Positions 37,256-45,918 of a DNA stretch of 64,000 nt are shown one piece after another. Origin of the DNA: Bog-473 sp963828825 (GTDB lineage: Bacteria; Actinomycetota; Acidimicrobiia; Acidimicrobiales; RAAP-2); NCBI GenBank assembly GCA_963828825.1, contig CAWHGF010000007.1, forward strand, positions 1,116,001 through 1,180,000. Reading direction: 5' to 3'. The position numbers and the translations under genes were made by a program. The stretch's first letter is position 1. Each line of letters opens with the position of its first letter. The notes beneath the pieces are model-generated. The model was not told the origin of the DNA. It saw nothing but the letters and a program-made list of their open reading frames with translations, and ran no database searches.

Positions 37256-38686
37256 TTAGTCCCGGACCTGCTTGATGACGGCGCCAGCCGTCCGGGCGAG
37301 GATGACCAGATCCCCGGCGACCGACCAGTTCTCGATGTAGTGATTGTCGAACCATGCCCGATCCTGGATGGAGGTATCACCCCGCAGCCCATTGACCTGA
37401 GCCAGTCCCGTCAGGCCGACAGGAACCCGGTGCCGGTCGGCGTAGCGGGGGACCTCCTGCTCGAACTGCTGCACGAAGAAGGGTCGCTCGGGACGGGGAC
37501 CCACGAGTGACATGTCGCCGCGAAGCACGTTCCAGAGCTGCGGCAGTTCGTCAAGCGAGGTCTTGCGCATGAGCGCCCCGACCTTGGTGACGCGCGAGTC
37601 GGCGTCAACGCTCCACTGGGTGTCAGACTCACTGTTCACCCGCATGGAGCGAAACTTCAAAATCTCCACCTCGCGCCCGTTCTTCCCGATGCGGCGCTGG
37701 CGGAAGTAGATCGGCCCGGGGCTGGTGAGCTTCACCGTCAGTGCGAGCAGCCCGAAGAGGGGAGCGCAGAGAAACAGCATCGCGGCGGCGACAGCCGAGT
37801 CGAAGGCCCGCTTCACCACACGTCCCGAGGGTCGCATGGTCGACCGGCGCAGGCGCACGAGGGGGAAGCCCCACACCATGTCGACGTCGCGCGGCGCGGC
37901 GCGGAGGCCCAATTCGAAGAAACGGGGGACGATGTACATGTCCACGGCCGCGTTCTCGCAGGAGCGGATGACACGCACGAGGTCGGGGTCCCGGTTCACA
38001 CCGAAGGCGATCACGACCCGGTCGATGCGATGCTCGCGCAGCACGTCGTCGAGCTGGTCGATCCCACCGAGCACCGGGCGGGACAGTGACTCGTCCCCGC
38101 AGTCGTCGAGAAGCCCGATCGGGTGCAGCCCGTATGCCGGGTTGAGCTCGAGCGCAGCGGCGAAGCGCTCCGCCACGGGCCCGGCCCCGACGATGAGCAC
38201 TCTCTGACCGAGCGCCCCGCGGGTCCTGGCCCGCCTGATGCCGGCGTAGGCACACACTCGCCCGACGAGAAGCAGGCAGAGCGTGCCCAGGCCCACCAGC
38301 ACGACCGGGCGCATCTGCCGTCCAAACCCGTCGAACACCCCGATCACCGCGAGGGGTGCGGCGACGGCCGCGGCCAACGTGCCGACGTCCTTGCTCACGC
38401 TCAAGGTGATGCGCGACGCGTACTGACCCCGCAGCGCGCAGATCCCGAGCACCCCGAGGACGAAGACGGCGACCGTCCATTGCAGCATCCTCGGCGCGAA
38501 GGCAGCGACCGCGACCGCGAGGGCCACAAGGTCCGTTCCCGCCACGACCTCACCGCTGGTGCGGGCGGCGAACCGGCGGCGCGTCCGCACCGACGATTCT
38601 GATTCCGATTCCGATTCCGATTCCGATTCCGAACCAGCCTTCGCCCACTTCCACTGCAGGTCCCTGCCAATTGTGACTGACGACAT
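37256..38686 (-). CDS. initiating sugar-phosphate transferase (WbaP/CpsE-like)
   Basis: A 476-residue polyprenyl glycosylphosphotransferase. A Ser-Glu repeat (residues 18-31) is followed by four or five helices, a CoA-binding-like fold (RVLIVGAGPVAERFAAALEL) and the catalytic bacterial sugar transferase domain: FRQRRIGKNGREVEILKFRS, then DELPQLWNVLRGDMSLVGPR and VPVGLTGLAQVNGLRGD. It moves sugar-1-phosphate onto undecaprenyl phosphate and so starts the repeat unit. It is the first large gene of the operon, preceded 35 bp upstream by the small LAFTG-protein gene. Confidence 0.95.
   Translation of the reverse strand: MSSVTIGRDLQWKWAKAGSESESESESESESSVRTRRRFAARTSGEVVAGTDLVALAVAVAAFAPRMLQWTVAVFVLGVLGICALRGQYASRITLSVSKDVGTLAAAVAAPLAVIGVFDGFGRQMRPVVLVGLGTLCLLLVGRVCAYAGIRRARTRGALGQRVLIVGAGPVAERFAAALELNPAYGLHPIGLLDDCGDESLSRPVLGGIDQLDDVLREHRIDRVVIAFGVNRDPDLVRVIRSCENAAVDMYIVPRFFELGLRAAPRDVDMVWGFPLVRLRRSTMRPSGRVVKRAFDSAVAAAMLFLCAPLFGLLALTVKLTSPGPIYFRQRRIGKNGREVEILKFRSMRVNSESDTQWSVDADSRVTKVGALMRKTSLDELPQLWNVLRGDMSLVGPRPERPFFVQQFEQEVPRYADRHRVPVGLTGLAQVNGLRGDTSIQDRAWFDNHYIENWSVAGDLVILARTAGAVIKQVRD
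38595..38630. repeat. hexanucleotide tandem repeat (GATTCC)n
   Basis: Six in-frame hexamers (one GATTCT, five GATTCC) encode the Ser-Glu run near the N-terminus of the sugar transferase. Changes in copy number would alter length in steps of two residues and keep the frame. Confidence 0.9.
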
Positions 38687-38721
38687 CCGAAGCTCCCTCG
38701 CCGAGCGCTTATGTTGTTAGG

Positions 38722-39063
38722 TCAGGCGGTCCGACGGCGGCCGCGTACAAGAACGGCACCAACGCCGATTGCCACCACGCCGATGACTGCCATTTCTTCG
38801 ATGTCGGCACCCGTAAAGGCCAGGCCGCTCGAAGTGGTGGGTGCGGTCGACGTCAACGGCCCGTCGTTCGCCGCGGTCGTAGTCCCCGACGTCGTGTTCG
38901 CCGCCGTCGAGGAAATGCCGATGCTCGGGGACGTGCATCCCGTGTAGCAGGTGCCCGCCCCGGCCGTACCGGCAAGGAGTCCGCTTACGGGCACCGCCAG
39001 CAGCACACCCAGGGCCGGACCGCACGCTGCGGCTAGCAAGCGCTGTGCCTTGGTCCTTTTCAT
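38722..39063 (-). CDS. small LAFTG-anchored surface protein
   Basis: A 113-residue protein from the ATG at 39063, preceded by GGAGGAGATCAGG. It has a basic start and signal peptide (MKRTKAQRLLAAACGPALGV... ending near GTAGAG), a Cys pair (GTCYTGCT), a Ser/Thr-rich body, and a C-terminal LAFTG motif followed by a hydrophobic helix and basic tail (VRGRRR). LAxTG signals are cut by class E-type sortases and attached to the cell wall. It lies 35 bp ahead of the sugar transferase on the same strand, so it may lead the polysaccharide operon. No sortase gene is in the window. Confidence 0.85.
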   Translation of the reverse strand: MKRTKAQRLLAAACGPALGVLLAVPVSGLLAGTAGAGTCYTGCTSPSIGISSTAANTTSGTTTAANDGPLTSTAPTTSSGLAFTGADIEEMAVIGVVAIGVGAVLVRGRRRTA

Positions 39064-39382
39064 CCTGATCTCCTCCACTGGGTCCGCTCCACGAGCGAAT
39101 CGGTCCAAAAGGGCCACTCGCTTGCCTCCCGTGATTCCGAACCCACAGTTGGAGGACGCCAAGCCGCCGCAATCATCATTTCAGGGAATCGCCTCGGCAG
39201 TGCAGAGCCAAAAGTCACAATGCTGCGCCCCGAGAGACAACGCCGAAACAATTAGATCTTGTTGCACCCGCTACGCAGGGATTCAACTGAGAACCAAGGA
39301 TGTGACGCGGCCGCTAAATACTGCCACAGGGAGCGGCGCCGCGCCGACCTACTCCAAAGAGGCTCGCAGTACGCTCCCCCCG
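39064..39382. other. 319-bp divergent promoter region
   Basis: No gene was found between the LAFTG gene (minus) and the DUF4012 gene (plus). It is AT-richer than its surroundings, as expected for promoters of the polysaccharide operon and of the DUF4012 gene. I looked for a second c-di-GMP riboswitch here and found no GGCAAACC/GACGCAAAGC pair. Confidence 0.6.
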
Positions 39383-41200
39383 GTGAACAACGGCGAGCCG
39401 GGGGGAGCGAGCGCCGAGGCGGCCGACGCGATTCCATCAGGGCGCACCAGCGCGGCGCCGAGGCTCGTCCGCTTCACGCGGCGGCGCAAGATCGTGGCCG
39501 CGCGTCGTGGTGGTCGTGGTGGTCTGGGTGGTAGTGGACATCGTCATCCTGGTGCTGGCCGCCGGCCACATCCGCCATGGTGAGACGGCGGTGCAATCGG
39601 CCAAGCAGGGGCTCTCGGCCAACGGCATCCTGTCGGGGGCGCCGGTCGCGTCCCTCAACTCGGCCACCACCAGCTTCAGTGCCGCCCACAGCCTGCTGTC
39701 GTCCCCCCTGCTCTGGCCGGTCGACGTCCTTCCTGTCGCCGGGCGCCAGCTCCGTTCGGTCCAGGACCTGTCTGGAGCGGCCGAGCAGGTGGCGCGTACG
39801 GGCATCGTCGCCGTCAACCGGTCCCAAGCACTGCTTCGCATCCCCCACGCCGCCGGGCCGGACCGCGTCGCGGCACTACGACGGCTCGCCTCCCTCGCGG
39901 CGACCACTCACCTCGCCCTAGCGACGGTCGACCTGGGCCCTGTTCAGGGCCTGATCGGCCCCCTGGCCCACGAGCGGAACACCTTCCTGGGCGACCTCAC
40001 CCAGATCCGGACCACCCTGACCAGGACGTCGGAGGCGGCGTCCTCGGCGGCCACCATCCTGCAGGGACCCGGGACGTACCTCCTTCTGGCGGACAACAAC
40101 GCCGAAATGCGGTCCGGCTCGGGTGCATTCCTGGAAGCCGGGATCGTGACCACCTCGGAGGGTGAGCTCCACCTCGTGAGCACGGTCCCCACCGCCTCGC
40201 TGACCCTCCCCCTCGGAGCCGTCACGGTCAGCGGCGACCTCCAGGCGCGGTGGGGCTGGCTGCTCCCCGGGGTCGACTGGAGGAACATCGGGCTCACGCC
40301 GCAGTTCGACGTCAACGGCCCACTGGCGGCCAGCATGTGGAAGGCGGACACGGGCCAGAGCGTCGACGGGGTCCTGGCGATCGACGTCCAGGGCCTCCAG
40401 GAGCTGCTCAACGTCACCGGCCCGGTCACCACCTCCTCCGGGGCGGTCGTCAGCGCCGCCAATGTCGACCAGCTCCTCCTGCACGACCAGTACGCCGGGG
40501 AGACCTACAATTCCGACTCCACGAACCGTGTCGACGAGCTGTCGACGCTGGCCGCCGCCACCCTGCACGCACTCGAGACCCAGCCCTTCAGCCTCCACAC
40601 GATGGCGGACGCCCTCTCGGCCGCGGCCGACGGGACGCCATGTGCTCCTGTGGTCGGCCGACCCGCGGACGGAAGCCGCCTGGCGCGGCGCCGGCGTGTC
40701 CGGCCAGCTCCAACCCTCGTCCCTCATGGCCGACGTGATCAACCGCGGCGGGAACAAACTGGACCAGTACCTCTCTGAGACCGCCTCCCTCCGGCTCGAC
40801 GCCCCGGAACGGGCAGACCGACGCGAGCCTCACCATGACCTTCGCCAACCACACTCCCCCGGGTCAGGCACCCTTCATCGCCGGGCCCTATCCGGGCCTC
40901 GGAACGACCTACGGCGAATACGTGGGGATCGCCACCGTCAACCTCCCCGGGTACGCCCGCCATATCTCGTCGCCCTCGGCGCGATCCGTGGTCACCAGCG
41001 GCGCCGAGGGGCCCACCATCCTCGAGGGAGCCACCATCGACATCCCGCAGGGGGCGTCGCAGCACATCACGTTCAACTTCGTGCTGCCCCAGGTCCACGG
41101 CACCATGACCGTGGTGCCCAGCGCGCGGATACCCTCCGTCACGTGGCACGTCGGAAGCACGACCTTCCAGGACGACAGCCCGCACACCATCTCGTGGTAG
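39383..41200 (+). CDS. DUF4012 domain surface protein (three apparent frameshifts)
   Basis: The likely start is GTG 39383 (VNNGEPGGASAEAADAI...RRRKIVAA). The frame then shifts near 39500 into a membrane helix (VVVDIVILVLAAGHI). The DUF4012 core follows: PLLWPVDVLPVAGRQLRS, NTFLGDLTQIRTTLTRTS, GPGTYLLLADNNAEMRSGSG, DVNGPLAASMWKADTGQ, VDGVLAIDVQGLQELLNVTG. Further shifts occur at about 40630 (GRHVLLWSADPRTEAAWRG) and about 40805 (TDASLTMTFANHTPPGQAPF). The C-terminal half is a beta-rich external domain. DUF4012 proteins are envelope proteins of unknown function, often near polysaccharide genes. If the frame starts only at 39507 the N-terminus is shorter. Confidence 0.82.
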
Positions 41201-41228
41201 CCGCATCGCGCGGCGTACCCGAGGTCGC

Positions 41229-43146
41229 TCACCCGAGGTCTGACCCGGAACGCCGCCAGCGAGTTCGGGAAGTCGGAGAGAACGGAGTTGCCGCCACTGT
41301 TGAAGTTGAAGTAGGAGGCCCAGGCCACATTGTTGGCCTTGATCCACGCGGAGAAGTCTGCGATCCAGTACGGATCGTCCCCGCCGCCGTGCCCGTCACT
41401 CCGGTCGATGACGCCGAACTCCCCGATGCCGATGGGCTTGTGCACAACGGTGGCGAAGTTCACCAGGTTGGTGAGGACCTTGTCCTGGTCGCCTGCCCAC
41501 AGGCAGTCGTGCTGCGCCTGCGTGAAGTTGGAGCCGTTGTACGGCACGCCGCACGACCCGTCCCACGACTGGTCGTAGTCGTCGAAGGTGACGTAGTCGA
41601 CGTAGGCGTTGCCCGGGTAGGCCGTGTTGTTGGTCGTGCTGTCGAAGTTCCCGTCCCCAGTACCAGGCCCACTGGAACGACGCCCCGGCTACCGCGTCCA
41701 TCGCCGTGTGGGCGTCCCGCCAGAGCGCCGCGTAATTGGCTGCGCTCGTCAGGTCGTCGTTGGAGTAGATGCCGCTGTCGGGCTCCCACATGAGCCGGAT
41801 GATGGCGTTGGAGAAGCCGTCGGCCACCAGATTCTTGGCCAGCGTCGTGAAGTTGGCGTCCCAGACCGCCGGGTTGGCGGCGTAGGCGGCGAGAGCGGCC
41901 TGGTCGCTCGAGTAGCCCGCGTTGACGAGGGGAACGCTCAGGAGAAGGCGCTCGGAGCCGAGCTTGCCCTTGATTGAGCTGATGACCCACGGGGGGGTCC
42001 CGGGCGTGCCGACCATGATGACCAGGACGTCCCGTCCAGGTAGTCGGAGTAGATCGACGCCGTGGTGCCGGTCTCCCTGGCGAAGGCCGTGGCGCCCCCC
42101 GGGTCAGCCGCTCCGTTATAGCTCCCCAGCAGGAGCCTAGAGGTTGCCGGGGGCGGGGTGGTCGATGGCGGCGCGGTCGTCGTGGTGATGGTCGGCGGCG
42201 GCGGCGAGGTGATCCGCGGGGGCCTGGTCGTCGGGGTCGTGGTGCTCGACGGCGTGATTGGGGTCGTGGTGTGGCCCGGCGGCGACGGCGGCCCGAAGAA
42301 GCTCGACGAGCCACTCGACGCCACCACGGCATACCCCGGAGTGGCCGGGTTGACCACGATGCCGAGGGCGGTCACGCCGGTCCCTGCGCTCGATCCGTAA
42401 TACCCGGCGTCGCCAAATGTGAAGACACCGCCGTCGGCGGCAACAAGCCAGTAGCCGCGGCCGTCCGGCGTCGCCGCCATGCCCACGATGGGCTGATTGA
42501 GGTGGATGGACCCGGTGGAGCCGTAGAACGAGGCGTCGCCGTAGCTGAAGATGCCGCCGTCGGACGCCACGAGCCAGTAGCCGCCGCCGTCCGGCGTCGC
42601 CGCCATGCCCACGATGGGCTGATTGAGGCGGATGGACCCGGTGGAGCCGTAGAACGAGGCGTCGCCGTAGCTGAAGATGCCGCCGTCGGAGGCCACGAGC
42701 CAGTAGCCGCCGCCGTCCGGCGTCGTCGCCATCCCCACGATGGGCCGGTTGAGAGGCATGGACCCGGTGGAGCCGTAGAACGAGGCGTCGCCGTAGCTGA
42801 AGATGCCGCCGTCGGACGCCACGAGCCAGTAGCCGCCGCCGGCGGGCGTGGGTGCCATGCCGACGATGGGTCGGGCCAGCGTGAGCCCCGACTGGGCCGG
42901 CGAGCCCATGGCCGCCGCCCCGCCGTAGGCCGTGACCGTGCCCGTCGCGCCGGCCGTCCAGTACCCGCTGATCGGATCGGCCGCCATCATCCGGCCCCCG
43001 CCGTAGGCGTCGGAGGGCACCGAGGCGCCCGCGCCGGCCGAGTTCCCGGCGGCCAGGCCGGCGCCGAACGTCGAAACCAACACCAGGAGTGCCACACCAC
43101 GCGCCGACAGGAGCCAGAGCGTGCGGCTCCATCGGGTGTCGCGCAT
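41229..43146 (-). CDS. secreted GH26-like glycoside hydrolase with YWLVASDGG repeats (two apparent frameshifts)
   Basis: The ATG at 43146 gives a signal peptide (LLSARGVALLVLVSTFGAGL), then 42-residue repeats containing GGGYWLVASDGGIFSYGDAS, a Thr/Pro-rich linker, and a catalytic domain starting about SRLLLGSYNGAADPGGATAF. The frame changes at about 42020 (VGTPGTPPWVISSIKGKL) and about 41650 (STTNNTAYPGNAYVDYVTFD). GH26-type features are the probable acid/base Glu in IIRLMWEPDSG and the nucleophile-type Glu in KPIGIGEFGV. It should act outside the cell on a beta-mannan or related glycan. The exact stop is unclear, with 41229 and 40909 as alternatives in different frames. Confidence 0.8.
42420..42850. 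repeat. 126-bp tandem repeats encoding YWLVASDGG modules
   Basis: Near-identical units with exactly 126 bp between equivalent points (for example 42511 and 42637) encode the 42-residue surface modules. About three and a half units are very similar, and flanking copies are more diverged. Such perfect units are prone to recombination and assembly collapse. Confidence 0.88.
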
Positions 43147-43205
43147 CTCGTCCCCCCCCCGCCCCGTAGACGTCGGGCCGCGAAGGCGACGAGCAGTGCG
43201 CTCAT

Positions 43206-43285
43206 GGCTGGTTCGGCGGCCCGGCGAACTCAACGAGTCCCGTAGCTTTGCGTCCCTCCCTCACGGGAGGTTTGCCTTTTCGTCC
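43206..43285 (-). promoter_or_regulatory. probable c-di-GMP-I (GEMM-I) riboswitch
   Basis: On the minus strand, GGCAAACC (43276 down to 43269) is followed by a short hairpin (TCCC...GGGA) and GGGACGCAAAGC (43256 down to 43245). A second paired element then ends in CGCCGGGCCGCCGAACC. These are the two conserved elements of the c-di-GMP-I aptamer in the correct order and spacing. The aptamer ends about 60 nt before the ATG of the GH26-like gene, so it probably controls that secreted enzyme in response to c-di-GMP. Confidence 0.8.
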
Positions 43286-43398
43286 CGTTGTCAATGTTGA
43301 CGGGGCACCACTCTCCGGACAAGGGGGTCTTGCACTATTTGCGGACTATTCGCCGCACACGGTCTGTGCCCGACGTGCCTCGACGTGCCTCCCCTGCC

Positions 43399-44658
43399 TC
43401 AGGCGGCGGGACCGGCGCCAGCGTCGGCGCGACTGAGCGGGACGTGCCAGGTCAGGCGGGTGCCGCCCTCGCGGGAGGTCCCCAGCTCCACGCTCCCGCC
43501 CAGGCGCTCGGCCCGCTGGCGGAGGTTCTTGAGGCCGAGGCCGGTCGCGTTGGCGTCGCCGATGCCGACCCCGTCGTCGGCGACCACCAGGCGCAGCTCC
43601 TCGCCGGCGGCGATCATGATCACCACCTGAGAGGCCCGGGCATGCTTCCCGACGTTGGTCAATGCCTCCCGGAGCACGGCGAGCACCTCCTCTGTCAGCG
43701 AATCGCTGACGGCGGTGTCCACGGGGCCACTGAACGAACACTGCGGAAGGATGCCGAGCACCGGGCGCAACTCGTGGACGAGGTCGAGGACCTTCGGGTG
43801 CAGGCCCTCCTTGTTGATGGTGAGCTCTATGTCGAAGATCGCCTTGCGGAGCTGCCGGATCGTCTCGTCGAGCTTGTCGATCGCCTCCCCGATCCGCATC
43901 ACGGCCTCCGGGCGCTCGACCAGGCGGGCGGTCCCCTGCAGCGACAGGCCGATGGCGAACAGGCGCTGGATCACCGAATCATGGAGGTCGCGGGCGATCC
44001 GGTCGCGGTCCTCGGTCAGGGCCCGGTCGCGCACGAGGCCGTGCAGCCGTGCGTTCTCAATGGCGATCCCCGCCGCCATGGCCAGGGCCAGAACCAGCTC
44101 CTCGTCGTCCTCGGAGAACTCCGGGGACGTCGTCTTGTCGGTGAGGTACAGGACCCCGTAGACCTCGCCGTGCACCCGGACCGGGACACCGAGGAAAGAC
44201 CTCATGGCGGGATGGTGTGCCGGGAATCCGAAGCTCTCCGGGCTGGAGGATATGTCGGCAAGGCGAAGGGGCTTGTCCTCCGCGATCAGCGTGCCGAGCA
44301 CACCCCGACCCGTGGGGCGGGCGCCGATTGCCCGCTCCTCGTCGTGGCCCAGGCCAACGGTCAGGAACTGGTCCAGCGCCCGTCCGTCCTCGGTCAGGAC
44401 GCCCAGTGCCCCGTACTGTGCATCAACGAGGTCGCGGGCCTCTTGAATGATCCGACGGAGCACGACCGGCAGGTTGAGCTCGGCGTCCATGATGAGGATC
44501 GCCTGCACGAGTCGGCGCAGCTTGGCGGGATCGTCGATCCGGTCGAAGGGCTGCACGGAGGTCAGGATAGAGGGGGACCAATCGTCCACGCGGCGGACCA
44601 GGGTGCAGGACGGTTGCGGCCCCCGCTCTTTGGCGGATCCAGGCCGGGGGCGTGGCAA
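43399..44658 (-). CDS. DosS/DevS-like GAF sensor histidine kinase
   Basis: A 419-residue kinase with one GAF domain (about 65-205) and HisKA_3 plus HATPase domains. GAF segments YGALGVLTEDGRALDQFLTV, GRGVLGTLIAEDKPLRLADI and GFPAHHPAMRSFLGVPVRV closely follow the heme-binding GAF-A of mycobacterial DosS/DosT, including a histidine pair near the proximal heme ligand position. The phosphoacceptor is His226 in IARDLHDSVIQRLFAIGLSL. ATPase motifs are LREALTNVGKHARA and DDGVGIGDANATGLGLKNL. It lacks the second GAF of DosS. It is divergent from the response regulator. The first 35 residues may not be translated. Oxygen or redox sensing is inferred. Confidence 0.88.
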   Translation of the reverse strand: MPRPRPGSAKERGPQPSCTLVRRVDDWSPSILTSVQPFDRIDDPAKLRRLVQAILIMDAELNLPVVLRRIIQEARDLVDAQYGALGVLTEDGRALDQFLTVGLGHDEERAIGARPTGRGVLGTLIAEDKPLRLADISSSPESFGFPAHHPAMRSFLGVPVRVHGEVYGVLYLTDKTTSPEFSEDDEELVLALAMAAGIAIENARLHGLVRDRALTEDRDRIARDLHDSVIQRLFAIGLSLQGTARLVERPEAVMRIGEAIDKLDETIRQLRKAIFDIELTINKEGLHPKVLDLVHELRPVLGILPQCSFSGPVDTAVSDSLTEEVLAVLREALTNVGKHARASQVVIMIAAGEELRLVVADDGVGIGDANATGLGLKNLRQRAERLGGSVELGTSREGGTRLTWHVPLSRADAGAGPAA

Positions 44659-44668
44659 TATTGGGAAA

Positions 44669-45355
44669 ATGACGATTCGGGTGTTCCTCCTCGACGATCA
44701 TGAACTGGTGCGGACGGGGCTGCGCACGCTGCTCGAGGCCGAAGGCGACATGGAGGTCGTCGGCGAGGCGGGAACCGCGGAGCAGGGCCTGCGGCTGATC
44801 CGCGAGTTGGTGCCCGATGTGGCCATCCTCGACGTGCGTCTCCCCGACGGCAACGGCATCGAAGTGTGCCGGGAGGTCCAGTCGGTCACGCCCCAGGTCA
44901 GGTGCCTGATGTTGACGTCGTACTCCGATGACGACGCCCTGTTCTCCTCCATCATGGCCGGCGCCTCGGGCTACGTCCTCAAGGAGGTGGGAGGGGGCGA
45001 CCTGCTGGGCGACATTCGGCGGGTCAGCCAGGGGATGTCCCTGCTCGATCCGGTGCTGACCCAGGAGCTGTTCGATCGGCTGCGTAAGGACCAGGAGGCC
45101 GAGTCACGCCTCACCGTGCTGACGCCACAGGAACGCAAGGTCCTGGAGCTCATCGCGCTGGGGCAGTCGAACCGCCAGATCGCGGAGCAGCTCTTCCTGG
45201 CCGAGGCGACGGTCAAGAACTACGTCTCCAGCCTTCTGTCGAAGCTCGGGATGCGCCGGCGCACGGAGGCGGCCGTCTACGCGGCCGTCCTGGCCGAACG
45301 CAAGTCGTTCAACCCCAAGTCCGCCGAACGCAAGGCGTTCAACCCCAAGTCCTGA
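44669..45355 (+). CDS. NarL/LuxR-type response regulator, DosR/DevR-like
   Basis: A 228-residue regulator from the ATG at 44669. Receiver: acidic pocket LLDDHELVRTGL, phosphoacceptor Asp55 in VAILDVRLPDGNGIEV, and the Thr/Lys positions in LMLTSYSDDDALFSSIMAGA and YVLKEVGGG. The helix-turn-helix segment LTPQERKVLELIALGQSNRQ...FLAEATVKNYVSSLLSKLGM is very close to DosR. The C-terminus carries a duplicated tail, ERKSFNPKSAERKAFNPKS, not part of the family fold. It is the partner of the divergent DosS-like kinase. Confidence 0.9.
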   Translation: MTIRVFLLDDHELVRTGLRTLLEAEGDMEVVGEAGTAEQGLRLIRELVPDVAILDVRLPDGNGIEVCREVQSVTPQVRCLMLTSYSDDDALFSSIMAGASGYVLKEVGGGDLLGDIRRVSQGMSLLDPVLTQELFDRLRKDQEAESRLTVLTPQERKVLELIALGQSNRQIAEQLFLAEATVKNYVSSLLSKLGMRRRTEAAVYAAVLAERKSFNPKSAERKAFNPKS

Positions 45356-45380
45356 TTACCCGGCCCCCCGGGTGCTGCCG

Positions 45381-45719
45381 CTAGGCGGCCGTGATCCGCC
45401 GGTGGTCGTCGAGGGTGCGAAAGTCCACCCCCACGGCGCGGAGCTGATTCTCCAGCCGCTCCCGCTCGACCAGGGGATTCTCGAACCGGGCCGGCTCGCT
45501 CTCGATACCCAGGGCGGTGCAGAGCCTGAGGAGCATGCGGTCGTGATCGAGCTCGAGCGCCAGGTCCTCGGCCATGAGGTGATCGCTGTCGTCCTCCTGC
45601 CCGTCCAGGTGGCGGCGGCACTGCAGGAGGATCACCACGAGCTCGTCCCGTGAAACCGGCAAAGGCAAGGGGTCCACGTCGGCACAAAGCCCAGAGAGCA
45701 ACTCGCTGTACATAGACAT
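45381..45719 (-). CDS. small hypothetical protein
   Basis: A 112-residue, mostly helical acidic protein beginning MSMYSELLSGLCADVDPLPL with a second Met two codons later. Segments VSRDELVVILLQCRRHLDGQ and LALELDHDRMLLRLCTALGI look like packed helices. No domain is recognised. Its upstream region holds four copies of a GAGCCGnTACTC motif. It lies 25 bp from the convergent DosR-like gene, and on the same strand as the degenerate GGDEF gene that precedes it. Confidence 0.65.
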   Translation of the reverse strand: MSMYSELLSGLCADVDPLPLPVSRDELVVILLQCRRHLDGQEDDSDHLMAEDLALELDHDRMLLRLCTALGIESEPARFENPLVERERLENQLRAVGVDFRTLDDHRRITAA

Positions 45720-45755
45720 CGCCCATAATTTTGCCGGAATTGGGTTGCACCAATA

Positions 45756-45838
45756 GAGCCGATACTCCTGTTTCGAATAGAGCCGATACTCCCTATCGGG
45801 ACGAGCCGCTACTCCCCTAACGGGGAGAGCCGGTACTC
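45756..45838. repeat. four-copy GAGCCGnTACTC array at 23-24 bp spacing
   Basis: GAGCCGATACTC at 45756 and 45780, GAGCCGCTACTC at 45803 and GAGCCGGTACTC at 45827. The intervening bases include hairpin-capable stretches such as CTCCCC-TAAC-GGGGAG. It lies in the 199-bp gap between the GGDEF gene stop and the small gene start. It could be a tandem operator or a repeated RNA structure. Confidence 0.85.
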
Positions 45839-45918
45839 GCTCTCAGGTCGCCGGACCCCCGACGACCGTTCGGGTACGGCCTCGACAGACGCCTGAAGGG
45901 ACTTCCGACCCCCGGGGC

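Noticed and set aside
39064..39250. Possible second riboswitch upstream of the LAFTG gene
   Set aside because: No conserved aptamer elements could be matched.
42420..42850. CRISPR or satellite array
   Set aside because: The 126-bp units are in-frame protein modules.
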